From assembly GCA_028278125.1 (NCBI GenBank), contig JANQEY010000147.1:1-40427 (forward strand): a stretch of DNA of 40,427 bases, written 5' to 3'. Position numbers and translations under genes: made by a program. This document shows, one piece after another, positions 9,462-16,951 of this stretch. This stretch comes from a bacterium (GTDB lineage: Bacteria > Electryoneota > Electryoneia > Electryoneales > Electryoneaceae). Each line of letters opens with the position of its first letter. The stretch's first letter is position 1. The notes under the pieces were generated by a model. That model saw only the letters and a program-made list of their open reading frames with translations. It made no database searches and was not told the origin of the DNA.

Positions 9462-10076
9462 ATGGATAAGCCAGACGATCAAAAGAAGGTCAGGAAATCA
9501 ACTGAGATCAGGCAGAAAGAAATCATTGATGCTGCCGCCCGGATATTGACTAATGAGGGTGCTAGTCATTTCACAGCAGACCGGTTGGGGGAAGAGGTTG
9601 GACTGGCAAGTGGCTCGCTCTTCCGTCACTTTGAGTCAAAGGAAGATATTCTGGATGGTATTGTTGACAGAATAGAAGAGATTATTTTCTGTGATTTCCC
9701 TCCTGAATCTGACAATCCCATTGAGCGTCTTCGTCTTTTCTTTATGGGAAGGACACAAGCTATCGTCAATTACCCGGAGTTTTCCAAGCTCTTGATTACA
9801 AGCACACTGATTCCCCGCGGAGGTAGCAATACCAGGGAAAAGCGCCTGCAAGAATTTAAACAAAGATCAAAAGATTTTTTAAGATCATGTCTGAAAGAGG
9901 CCAAAGATGCAGGATTGTTGGCTGAGGATATATCGTTCCAGGAAAGCACGATCCTGGTTCAGGGTGCCATTAGTGCTATAGGCCAGCTGACAATCAGTGC
10001 TGATGGATTTCAGGGTGAAGATGACTTGATAGAACGTGTCTGGAATCTGCTTGAAAGATCACTATCGAGAAGATAG
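9462..10076 (+). CDS. TetR/AcrR-family transcriptional regulator
   Basis: 204 residues from ATG 9462. An upstream in-frame TTG (9441) lies in the operator/promoter and is unlikely to be the start. The N-terminal helix-turn-helix is typical: 'IIDAAARILTNEGASHFTAD', then 'GLASGSLFRHFESKEDILDG' (about residues 20-65). The C-terminal ligand-binding half is helical and diverged, so the inducer cannot be guessed. The stop is 40 bp before hcp on the same strand, and no terminator lies between. Inference: it represses its own promoter and hcp, and is released under nitrosative or redox stress. The pairing is notable because Hcp is usually controlled by CRP/FNR-type or NO-sensing regulators. Confidence 0.9.
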   Translation: MDKPDDQKKVRKSTEIRQKEIIDAAARILTNEGASHFTADRLGEEVGLASGSLFRHFESKEDILDGIVDRIEEIIFCDFPPESDNPIERLRLFFMGRTQAIVNYPEFSKLLITSTLIPRGGSNTREKRLQEFKQRSKDFLRSCLKEAKDAGLLAEDISFQESTILVQGAISAIGQLTISADGFQGEDDLIERVWNLLERSLSRR

Positions 10077-10116
10077 AAACATAAAACATTTTAATTAAAT
10101 GAAAGGATATTAGAAG

Positions 10117-11790
10117 ATGGATATGTTCTGTTATCAGTGTCAGGAAACCGCTAAGGGTTACGGTTGCACGAAGATCGGTGTTTGCGGCAAGACACAGGTA
10201 ACTGCCGGCCTGCAGGACCTTCTGATTTATACTCTGAAGGGAATATCTATATGGGCAGATAAAGCCGATGAATATGGTAAATTTGATAAAGATGCAGCCA
10301 TATTTATCAGTGAAGCTCTTTTTGCCACGATAACCAATGCTAACTTTGATGATGACCGATTTGTTTCACTCATTAAAGAAGGATTAGAAGTTCGTAGTCG
10401 TGTGCAACAGAGCTTCCAGAGTATCGATAAGAAAGAGAAGAATAAAAACTTTAATGAAGAGCTTCATGACTCCGCAGTCTGGTTTTCGGATGATGTCGAT
10501 TCTTTCCAGGAGAAAGCCTCGGAAGTCAGTATACTCTCAACCGAAAACGACGATATTCGTTCGCTGGGAGAGTTGGTCACTTACGGCTTGAAGGGAATGG
10601 CTGCCTACGTTGAACACGCGGCAGCACTGGGTTACCAGGACGACGATATCTACCGCTTCTTTTTTAAAGGTCTTGCATCTACAACTGCGAACCTTAGCAT
10701 CGATGAGATGATCGGTATGGTCATGAAAACGGGTGAAATGGGTGTAGCTGCGATGGCTCAGCTTGATAAAGCTAACACTGAAACCTATGGCAATCCGGAA
10801 ATTACGGAAGTAAATATCGGTGTACGCGGTAACCCGGGAATTCTAATTTCAGGACACGACCTCCGTGACATGGAAGATCTTTTAAAACAGACAGAAGGTA
10901 CGGGTGTTGATGTTTACACGCATAGCGAAATGCTCCCGGCTAACTATTACCCAGCCTTCAAAAAATACGATCATTTCGTTGGTAATTATGGCAATGCATG
11001 GTGGCAGCAGGGCAAAGAATTTGCATCCTTTAATGGGCCGATTCTGATGACTACTAACTGCCTTATTCCAGTTCGCGACGAGTACGAAGACAGGATATTT
11101 TCCACCGGCGCAGTTGGTTATCCAGGCGTTAAACACATTGCCAATAGAACTGATGGTCAGATGAAAGATTTCTCCGAGCTAATCGAATTGGCTAAAACCT
11201 GCTCGCCACCTGAAGAACTTGAAACAGGTACGATTGTTGGTGGATTTGCGCACAACCAGGTAATTCAACTAGCTGGAGATGTTATCGAAGCTGTGAAGTC
11301 TGGCGCTATTAAAAGGTTTGTTGTTATGGCTGGTTGTGATGGTCGCCAGAAGTCGAGATCCTATTACACTGACGCCGCCGAAGCACTTCCTGAAGATAAC
11401 GTTATTCTTACAGCCGGGTGCGCGAAGTATCGTTATAATAAGTTACAGCTTGGTGATATTGGCGGTATTCCACGGGTGCTTGATGCTGGCCAGTGTAACG
11501 ATTCATATTCGCTGGTTGTAATTGCGTTGAAGCTTAAAGAGGCGTTCGGGTTGGATGATATTAACGATCTACCGATATCTTATGATATTGCGTGGTATGA
11601 GCAAAAAGCGGTTATTGTGCTACTTGCCCTTTTACATCTAGGTGTAAAAAATATCCAGCTGGGTCCGACTCTGCCGGCATTTCTTTCGCCTAATGTTGCC
11701 GGGGTTCTGGTAGACAGGTTCAACATCCGGGGAATCCCGAATGATGAGGAAGCAGTAGAATCTGAGACGGAAAAACCCGCCCTGGTTTGA
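10117..11790 (+). CDS. hcp: Hydroxylamine reductase / hybrid cluster protein, class I
   Basis: 557 residues, the usual length for Hcp. RBS 'GAAAGGA' precedes ATG 10117. The N-terminal cysteines are C5-x2-C8-x8-C17-x5-C23, the class I spacing for the proximal 4Fe-4S cluster. All hybrid-cluster ligands known from the Desulfovibrio protein can be matched: H247, E271, C315, C407 (persulfide position, '[13 protein letters not shown]'), C435 ('[11 protein letters not shown]'), C460 ('[10 protein letters not shown]'), and E495/K497 ('YEQKAV'). The protein is cytoplasmic. Family roles described include hydroxylamine reduction, NO reduction and protein S-nitrosylation/redox defence. No Hcr reductase gene is adjacent, as expected for class I. 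It is probably co-transcribed with the TetR gene upstream. Confidence 0.96.
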   Translation: MDMFCYQCQETAKGYGCTKIGVCGKTQVTAGLQDLLIYTLKGISIWADKADEYGKFDKDAAIFISEALFATITNANFDDDRFVSLIKEGLEVRSRVQQSFQSIDKKEKNKNFNEELHDSAVWFSDDVDSFQEKASEVSILSTENDDIRSLGELVTYGLKGMAAYVEHAAALGYQDDDIYRFFFKGLASTTANLSIDEMIGMVMKTGEMGVAAMAQLDKANTETYGNPEITEVNIGVRGNPGILISGHDLRDMEDLLKQTEGTGVDVYTHSEMLPANYYPAFKKYDHFVGNYGNAWWQQGKEFASFNGPILMTTNCLIPVRDEYEDRIFSTGAVGYPGVKHIANRTDGQMKDFSELIELAKTCSPPEELETGTIVGGFAHNQVIQLAGDVIEAVKSGAIKRFVVMAGCDGRQKSRSYYTDAAEALPEDNVILTAGCAKYRYNKLQLGDIGGIPRVLDAGQCNDSYSLVVIALKLKEAFGLDDINDLPISYDIAWYEQKAVIVLLALLHLGVKNIQLGPTLPAFLSPNVAGVLVDRFNIRGIPNDEEAVESETEKPALV

Positions 11791-11822
11791 ACCCGATTAT
11801 TTAATAATCACTAAAGAAACGG

Positions 11823-11857
11823 AAATCCCCCCAGTTCCTTCAGTTGGGGGGATTTTT
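11823..11857 (+). terminator. Intrinsic terminator of hcp
   Basis: AAATCCCCCCA (11823-11833) pairs perfectly with TGGGGGGATTT (11845-11855), with an 11-nt loop and a T run. It sits between convergent genes, 33 bp after the hcp stop. Confidence 0.92.
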
Positions 11858-11905
11858 CTTATCTTAAGCAATACCCTTACGAAAAAGTATGGTTCTGCTT
11901 ATAAG

Positions 11906-13657
11906 CTATTTTAACAAAACAACCTTCCGCATCTGACTAAAATATCCTGGTACGTCTACACGTACCAGGTAAATACCAGTCGATAAAGTATGTCCTTCAA
12001 AAACAAAATTATGGTATCCAGATGAATATTCACCATTTGAAAGTTCGATGATCTGCTGACCGACTAAATTAAAAACATTAATCTCTAAGAATGCTGGCTG
12101 AGGTAGTCCTACCTGGATTGTTGTAGAGGGATTAAAAGGATTCGGGTAGATGGAAGATACTTGATAAGTGCAGGGAATGTTATTTATTTCAGTTTCCCAA
12201 ACCGGGTCGAGCTCAATAGTGAAGCTGAAAACCTGGTCTGCCCAGGTGGTATTCCCTTCTTCATCCCTGGCCGCTATTGACCACCAGTATTCTGTGCCAT
12301 TAATGCCGTTAAAGGTATAACTGGTCGATGTCGTACTGTCGATTACACTGTTTTCCAGGTCATCAGGATTATCTGAAACAAAAACCCAGTAGGCAGAGAA
12401 ATTATTATCGGGATCAGTGGTTTCTTCCCATTCCAGTGTCACCTCTTCTGATTCCACCGAACTTCCACTGTCAGGCAGGAGCAGGCTGAAAGGGATGGGA
12501 GCCAGTCCATACAAATCGTTGGCATACCAGGCGACTTTATCATCATTTGTCGATGCTGACAGAACATCCAGGTCTCCGTCACCATCAATGTCGCTTGCCT
12601 GTACGCATCTTACTCCATCAGTACTGTCTGAAATAACATTTTCTAGTCCGAAGTTACCAAGACCATCTGTATTTTCCCACCATGAAACTTTATCGCCTGT
12701 ACCCGAAGCTGCAAAGACGTCAAAATCTCCATCATCATCAATATCTACACTGTAGACATAGTAGGCGGCGTACATTGTGTCTGAGATTATTTGTTCATTG
12801 CCAAACGTTCCTTCGCCGTCAATATTCTCATACCATGCAACTTTCCAATCACCTTCAGCTGCAGAGAGAACATCATTATCACCATCGCCGTCAATATCCA
12901 CACTGTAAACGGAATAAGCACCCATCGAATTTGCATTTATAACCTGTTGAGGACCAAAGACACCTACACTATCAGTATGCTCATACCATGCTATTTTATC
13001 GTCATAATAGGAAGCTGAGAGGACATCGAGATCATTATCCCCATCGAGGTCAGCACAATAGATACTCATGGGTTGATCAGCGGCAGTAGATATGACCTGT
13101 TGTGGTCCGAAAGTTCCTGCACCATCCGTGTTCTCATACCAGGCTACTTTATCAACAAAACCTGTTGCTGACGCTGAAAGGACATCCAGGTCCCCATCTT
13201 CATCTAGGTCAGCGGTAATTACATAATTCGCACCCTCCGCCTCCTCAGTTATTAACTGTTGAGGTCCAAAATTTCCTGTACCGTCAGTGTTCTCGTACCA
13301 GGCTATCTTGTAGTCAAAAAATGACGCTGAGAGGACATCATAATCACCATCACCGTCAAGATCAGCGCTGTGAACACATTTTGGGTAGTCTGTCTCAGTG
13401 GATATTACCTGGAGCGGTCCAAACGTGCCAAATCCATCAGTGTTTTCAAACCAGGTGATTCTATCGTCATCAATTGATGCTACAAGAACATCGTTGTCCC
13501 CGTCTCCATCCAGGTCGACACTATTGACAGAATTTGGCCTGTCTGTTACGGTGGTAATGATAATTTGATCACCAAATGTTATTGCGAAAGTGATATTGGA
13601 ATAAATACAAAAAACCGTACATAAGCACATTAAAAACAAAAATCTCCATTTTCTCAT
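11906..13657 (-). CDS. Secreted VCBS/FG-GAP repeat protein with T9SS type A sorting domain
   Basis: 583 residues with signal peptide (MRKWRFLFLMCLCTVFCIYS). About seven tandem repeats of roughly 50 residues follow, each with a calcium-loop core such as 'DLDGDGDNDVLVAS' and a strand such as 'KIAWYENTDG' (about residues 40-390). This is the pattern of FG-GAP/VCBS beta-propeller blades. An Fn3-like domain covers ~395-480. The sorting domain begins at 'YPNPFNPSTTIQVGLP' and ends 'MRKVVLLK', complete. It should be exported through T9SS and anchored or released at the cell surface; the ligand is unknown. The leader before the ATG (GGGAGATGAAAC) closely matches that of the gene at 22751. It converges with hcp. 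Confidence 0.9.
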   Translation of the reverse strand: MRKWRFLFLMCLCTVFCIYSNITFAITFGDQIIITTVTDRPNSVNSVDLDGDGDNDVLVASIDDDRITWFENTDGFGTFGPLQVISTETDYPKCVHSADLDGDGDYDVLSASFFDYKIAWYENTDGTGNFGPQQLITEEAEGANYVITADLDEDGDLDVLSASATGFVDKVAWYENTDGAGTFGPQQVISTAADQPMSIYCADLDGDNDLDVLSASYYDDKIAWYEHTDSVGVFGPQQVINANSMGAYSVYSVDIDGDGDNDVLSAAEGDWKVAWYENIDGEGTFGNEQIISDTMYAAYYVYSVDIDDDGDFDVFAASGTGDKVSWWENTDGLGNFGLENVISDSTDGVRCVQASDIDGDGDLDVLSASTNDDKVAWYANDLYGLAPIPFSLLLPDSGSSVESEEVTLEWEETTDPDNNFSAYWVFVSDNPDDLENSVIDSTTSTSYTFNGINGTEYWWSIAARDEEGNTTWADQVFSFTIELDPVWETEINNIPCTYQVSSIYPNPFNPSTTIQVGLPQPAFLEINVFNLVGQQIIELSNGEYSSGYHNFVFEGHTLSTGIYLVRVDVPGYFSQMRKVVLLK

Positions 13658-13744
13658 GTTTCATCTCCCATTGCGAGTAAATAATTAGTTTTTAGCTGCA
13701 AATCGGTGATCCGTTAAAATACAGTTTAAGGAAGGGCGCTTATT

Positions 13745-13773
13745 GTTATAGCTTTTAGAGTTTAGCTGGTCAA
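13745..13773 (-). promoter_or_regulatory. Candidate promoter of the VCBS-repeat T9SS gene
   Basis: On the minus strand: TTGACC (13773-13768), 17 bp, TATAAC (13750-13745). Transcription would start near 13738, giving an ~80-nt leader to ATG 13657. Spacing and -35 are good; the -10 has one mismatch. Confidence 0.45.
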
Positions 13774-13841
13774 AGCTAAAATTTGGTTTTCAGCAAAGTC
13801 AAGTGAAAATGGGATTGTGGAAATTTTGTTAGTCGCAGATA

Positions 13842-14477
13842 TTAATCCTCAGGAACAATTGCGTGGTTCGTAAATCCCCACTCATCTCCAAAAACAGTTT
13901 CTTTCAGTGGTCTTCTTTTTCGAGGTTTTATGTCCCGATTTGCTATTTCATCAGGGAGAGTCAATGATTTACCGGTATATCCAATTGCGATTGCAGTAAC
14001 TGCTTCATATCCATCGGGTATATTATATAGTTCACGGGCTTTATCTCGACGAAAACCTGCCATCTGGTGAAGATGAATGTTCCTGGATGTTGCTTCGATA
14101 CTCATGTTTGCCGATGCCTGACCAAGGTCATAGTGAGCGTGTCTATTGGGCTTTCCATTCCTTAGGAAAGTATTACTTGCTACCGCTAAAACAAGAGTTG
14201 AAGCGTATTTTGCCCATACCCGGTTGGCATCATTAAGGCAGGAAAGTATCTTTTCAAACTGAACAACCTGATCGCGAGTAGCCACAATATATCGCCATGG
14301 TTGCTCATTGAAGCATGATGGCGCCCACCTCGCAGCTTCAAATATCGCTTGAAGATCTTCATTCTCAACCATTTTATCGCTGAAAGAATATGGACTCCAG
14401 CGATCTCTTATTAAATTATGAACAGGATATTCAGTATCTGCTATCTTCAGTTTATTCGATTCATTTGTTGAGCTCAT
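13842..14477 (-). CDS. Nitroreductase-family FMN oxidoreductase
   Basis: 211 residues, RBS 'GGAGA' before ATG 14477. The fold signature is visible: 'RDRWSPYSFSDK' near the N terminus, then 'FEAARWAPSCFNEQPWRYIV' (about residues 46-65), the FMN-binding serine/asparagine/glutamine/tryptophan block of the family. Later 'HYDLGQASANMSIEATSRNIHLHQMAGF' and 'AIAIGYTG' mark the dimer/FMN contacts. Such enzymes reduce nitroaromatics, quinones or enones with NAD(P)H. The natural substrate is not evident here. It lies 73 bp downstream of the radical SAM gene on the same strand with no obvious terminator between, so it is probably the last gene of the TetR-led operon. Confidence 0.88.
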   Translation of the reverse strand: MSSTNESNKLKIADTEYPVHNLIRDRWSPYSFSDKMVENEDLQAIFEAARWAPSCFNEQPWRYIVATRDQVVQFEKILSCLNDANRVWAKYASTLVLAVASNTFLRNGKPNRHAHYDLGQASANMSIEATSRNIHLHQMAGFRRDKARELYNIPDGYEAVTAIAIGYTGKSLTLPDEIANRDIKPRKRRPLKETVFGDEWGFTNHAIVPED

Positions 14478-14550
14478 TTTTATCTCCGGTTAATCATTGG
14501 ATAATATATTCTTTACACTTCTTAGTTAGTTCTTTGTTGCTTACGATAAA

Positions 14551-15672
14551 TCAGTAGAGAATTGATTCGAAAAACTTCGATGTTCCTGTTTGCAGAATTT
14601 CATTGATAATTTTTTCAGTTGTTTTTCCCACACCCTTTATCGTGGTAAGGTCAGTCACCTGTGAAACTGGTTCATTTAATTTTGAAACTGACCATGCTGA
14701 ATATTTGTAAGGAGACGGTCTTCCATCAGATCTCAACAGGTAATCAAGATTCTCCAGGATAACTTTTACCAGGTCGTTTTCGTCAAGGATATCGTTGTAA
14801 ATGTGCGTTGGAATCTTGCGAGGAATTTTATATTTCTTAGCTGCCCGATTGAACTCCCTGGAAATAGTTGTATAGTACTCACTGCTTGCCGATCCCCATT
14901 TATCACCAGGATACAATTCTTCATAACTGGAAACCTTATCAGGATAATATTTTTGCAGAATGTCGAGGAAGTATTTTTTCTGTCTTCCATCCTTCAGGGT
15001 CATACCGCCGAACTGGACAAAATCTACACCGGATTCTTTTGCTCCGATCATCACTTTTTCGATAAACTCATGACTGTCTGTTACGAGTGGAATTACGGGC
15101 ATCAGGAAAATACCGGTTGGAATACCTTCATTTTTTATCCGGGTCAGTGTTTTAAAACGGTGGGAGGGAGGTGAACATCCCGGCTCGAATAATTTACTGA
15201 GGTTGTCATCAGCCGATGAAAAACTCATGCTGAATATTACCCGACACTTTCTGTTGATATTTTTCAGGATATCTATATCACGTTCTGCCAGTGAGGATTT
15301 TGTCAGGAGATGTACAGGGTAATTAAATTCCTCGATAACCTCTAGGACTTTTCGGGTAAGTTCGTATCTCTTTTCCAGTGGCTGATAGCTGTCGCCGACA
15401 CCACCGCCAATCATAATGAAGGATTTTTTAAGTAGTTTTCGTTTTCGATGTGGATCAAGGGCACGACGTAATAATTCCGGAGCATTGGTTTTAACAACTA
15501 TATCTTTCCCGAATTCACCTTCTACATAATAACCCTCAGCCCTCCCGTCGCAATAGGCGCAATTATGACTGCACCCCCTGTAAATATTCATTCCATAGCG
15601 GGAGAGGAACCAGGAATCAATTGTTTTGTGCTTGTTGAGGATGCTTTTTGCTTCTATTTCAGTTACATCCAC
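14551..15672 (-). CDS. SplB-like radical SAM protein with C-terminal helix-hairpin-helix
   Basis: 373 residues. The radical SAM cluster is C34-x3-C38-x2-C41 in 'RGCSHNCAYCDGRAEGYY', characteristic of the spore-photoproduct-lyase-like COG1533 group (also called Rv2578c-like). The partial TIM barrel continues through 'IMIGGGVGDSYQPLE' and 'IFSMSFSSADD' to 'FLMPVIPLVTDS'. The last ~40 residues contain 'LTTIKGVGKTTEKIINEIL', a good helix-hairpin-helix motif, usually a non-specific DNA-backbone binder. Inference: a DNA-directed repair or modification enzyme rather than a maturase. Its ATG is 3 bp after the zinc-ribbon stop, so the two are probably translationally coupled. Substrate unknown; true SP lyase activity is not implied. 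Confidence 0.88.
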   Translation of the reverse strand: MDVTEIEAKSILNKHKTIDSWFLSRYGMNIYRGCSHNCAYCDGRAEGYYVEGEFGKDIVVKTNAPELLRRALDPHRKRKLLKKSFIMIGGGVGDSYQPLEKRYELTRKVLEVIEEFNYPVHLLTKSSLAERDIDILKNINRKCRVIFSMSFSSADDNLSKLFEPGCSPPSHRFKTLTRIKNEGIPTGIFLMPVIPLVTDSHEFIEKVMIGAKESGVDFVQFGGMTLKDGRQKKYFLDILQKYYPDKVSSYEELYPGDKWGSASSEYYTTISREFNRAAKKYKIPRKIPTHIYNDILDENDLVKVILENLDYLLRSDGRPSPYKYSAWSVSKLNEPVSQVTDLTTIKGVGKTTEKIINEILQTGTSKFFESILY

Positions 15673-15675
15673 GGT

Positions 15676-15918
15676 TTAACGGTCTTTCCACGCCGGTAAG
15701 CGAGACATCATCTCTTTTACCATTTTTTTCGCCGGCCGTTCAGCCAAACCCTGCGAGACTACCATAAATGCGGTCATACTTTCCAGGGCTTCTTCGTACG
15801 ATTTCATCGATCCATCATCACGAGCGCAATGGATACAATATCCTTTTGTAGGATCGCTCATGGCGTGGTCTTCCGCATTTTCCATCGGCATACCACAGGA
15901 TATACAAGTAGCGGACAT
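15676..15918 (-). CDS. Small zinc-ribbon protein (Zn_ribbon_2-like)
   Basis: 80 residues with RBS AGGGAGAAG just before ATG 15918. C5-x2-C8 ('TCISCGMPMENAEDH') and C28-x2-C31 ('GYCIHCARDDG') form a four-cysteine zinc ribbon resembling the 'putative zinc ribbon' family PF12674. The C-terminal half is helical and basic ('AERPAKKMVKEMMSR'). The gene is 15 bp after the TetR stop and 3 bp before the radical SAM gene, so it is the second gene of that operon. Function unknown. The context suggests a regulatory or DNA/RNA-contacting partner of the SplB-like protein. Confidence 0.82.
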   Translation of the reverse strand: MSATCISCGMPMENAEDHAMSDPTKGYCIHCARDDGSMKSYEEALESMTAFMVVSQGLAERPAKKMVKEMMSRLPAWKDR

Positions 15919-15933
15919 AATCTTCTCCCTATT

Positions 15934-16518
15934 TTAATCTTTGCGAACCATGTTCAGGAAATAGTCAATTAGTTCATCACCTTTTTCTTCAAGCACGGAT
16001 TTACCCGGCGCGAAAAGATCACGGTTTACAAGATAATGATGTACTAATCCAAGCCAGGAATTAAAAACCAGGTGCAGCGGCATCTCTTTTACCTGACCTC
16101 TTTCAATTGCTGACTTAAACACAACTCTAAAGTGATAAGCAAGCGCGGATTGTATTCCCAGGAGTATTGCCCTTGAATATGCCGGTAGGAGGGGGCTTTC
16201 CACCACAAGGCGGCAGTAGAAAGGTTCATTTTCCGCGAGCCCCTCAAGGTGCGCTCGTAAAACCTCTTCAATCTCAGCGCTGTTTTGCACCAGGTCATGA
16301 ATCCTGTGTACTACCTTTTTCGAATATTTCCCTATTGCCGCCGCTATAAGTTCATCCCGGGAGGGGAAATGGGTAAACACGGTTCCATGTGATACACCGG
16401 CAGCTTCGGCAACATCCAGGGTTTTTGTTTCCATTATCCCCCTGGATGAGATCAACTTGAAGGTTGCTTCCAGTATTACTGCCCGTGTCTGAAACTTCTG
16501 GATAATTCTTTTATTCAT
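15934..16518 (-). CDS. TetR/AcrR-family regulator of the zinc-ribbon/SplB/nitroreductase operon
   Basis: 194 residues. The N-terminal HTH is clear: 'ILEATFKLISSRGIMETKTL' then 'DVAEAAGVSHGTVFTHFPSR' (about residues 15-58). The rest is an all-helical effector domain with no recognisable ligand signature. It is the first gene of the operon and lies directly under a perfect-consensus promoter with two tandem palindromes between the -10 box and its ATG (16527-16555). Strong inference: it represses its own operon and an unknown small molecule induces it. Confidence 0.9.
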   Translation of the reverse strand: MNKRIIQKFQTRAVILEATFKLISSRGIMETKTLDVAEAAGVSHGTVFTHFPSRDELIAAAIGKYSKKVVHRIHDLVQNSAEIEEVLRAHLEGLAENEPFYCRLVVESPLLPAYSRAILLGIQSALAYHFRVVFKSAIERGQVKEMPLHLVFNSWLGLVHHYLVNRDLFAPGKSVLEEKGDELIDYFLNMVRKD

Positions 16519-16526
16519 GATCTTGA

Positions 16527-16555
16527 TGAGTGTATGCTCATTGAGTGATTGCTCA
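16527..16555 (-). promoter_or_regulatory. Two tandem TetR operators
   Basis: TGAGTGTATGCTCA (16527-16540) and TGAGTGATTGCTCA (16542-16555) differ at two positions and have matching centres 15 bp apart. Each is an imperfect palindrome with TGAG/CTCA arms. They lie between the -10 box and the tetR start codon and cover the expected transcription start, the right place for repression. Confidence 0.78.
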
Positions 16556-16584
16556 ATTATAATTATATTTTATATCGATGTCAA
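16556..16584 (-). promoter_or_regulatory. Perfect-consensus sigma70-type promoter of the TetR operon
   Basis: On the minus strand TTGACA (16584-16579), exactly 17 bp, TATAAT (16561-16556). Both hexamers match consensus fully. The first TetR operator abuts the -10 box. A promoter this strong makes sense only if kept silent by a repressor. Confidence 0.85.
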
Positions 16585-16691
16585 GATTTTCGGCTAGATC
16601 TGAATTGTTTACGGAGCTCCAGGGATGAATGATCCCACTTCCTTTAGAGTGTTTAAACAAGTATATTGATTCGATTTGAACAAAGAAAAGT

Positions 16692-16827
16692 AGGGTTTAA
16701 TCAGGACATTTTAAGGAAGCAATGTCTTTACATTAACCCTGGGGAAACTGGTTGATTTTTAAATAATAACTTTTTACATGTTAAAAACCCGTTTCCAGGC
16801 CTCAACGATTGAAAGCGTTGGGGATTT
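16692..16827 (+). ncRNA. Structured RNA: two long hairpins followed by an intrinsic terminator
   Basis: Three hairpins are packed with almost no gaps. P1: AGGGTTTAAT (16692-16701) pairs with ATTAACCCT (16732-16740), and inside it GACATT (16705-16710) pairs with AATGTC (16721-16726). P2: GGAAACTGG (16743-16751) pairs with CCCGTTTCC (16788-16796) with one mismatch, and inside it TTTTTAA pairs with TTAAAAA (16781-16787). P3: CCTCAACG (16800-16807) pairs with CGTTGGGG (16816-16823, one wobble) and is followed by five T, a terminator on this strand only. It lies 125 bp before the aminotransferase start. It could be a small RNA, a riboswitch or an attenuated leader. I cannot match it to a known class. 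Confidence 0.5.
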
Positions 16828-16951
16828 TTATGGTCAAATCTTTAAGCTTTAATAACGGTTTATTAATAATTTAATCAGATCGGTTTTTTACAAGGATCCT
16901 GATATTTCTTTGTATTACGAAAACCGGTCATTTTTAAGAAGGGAGGGCAGA

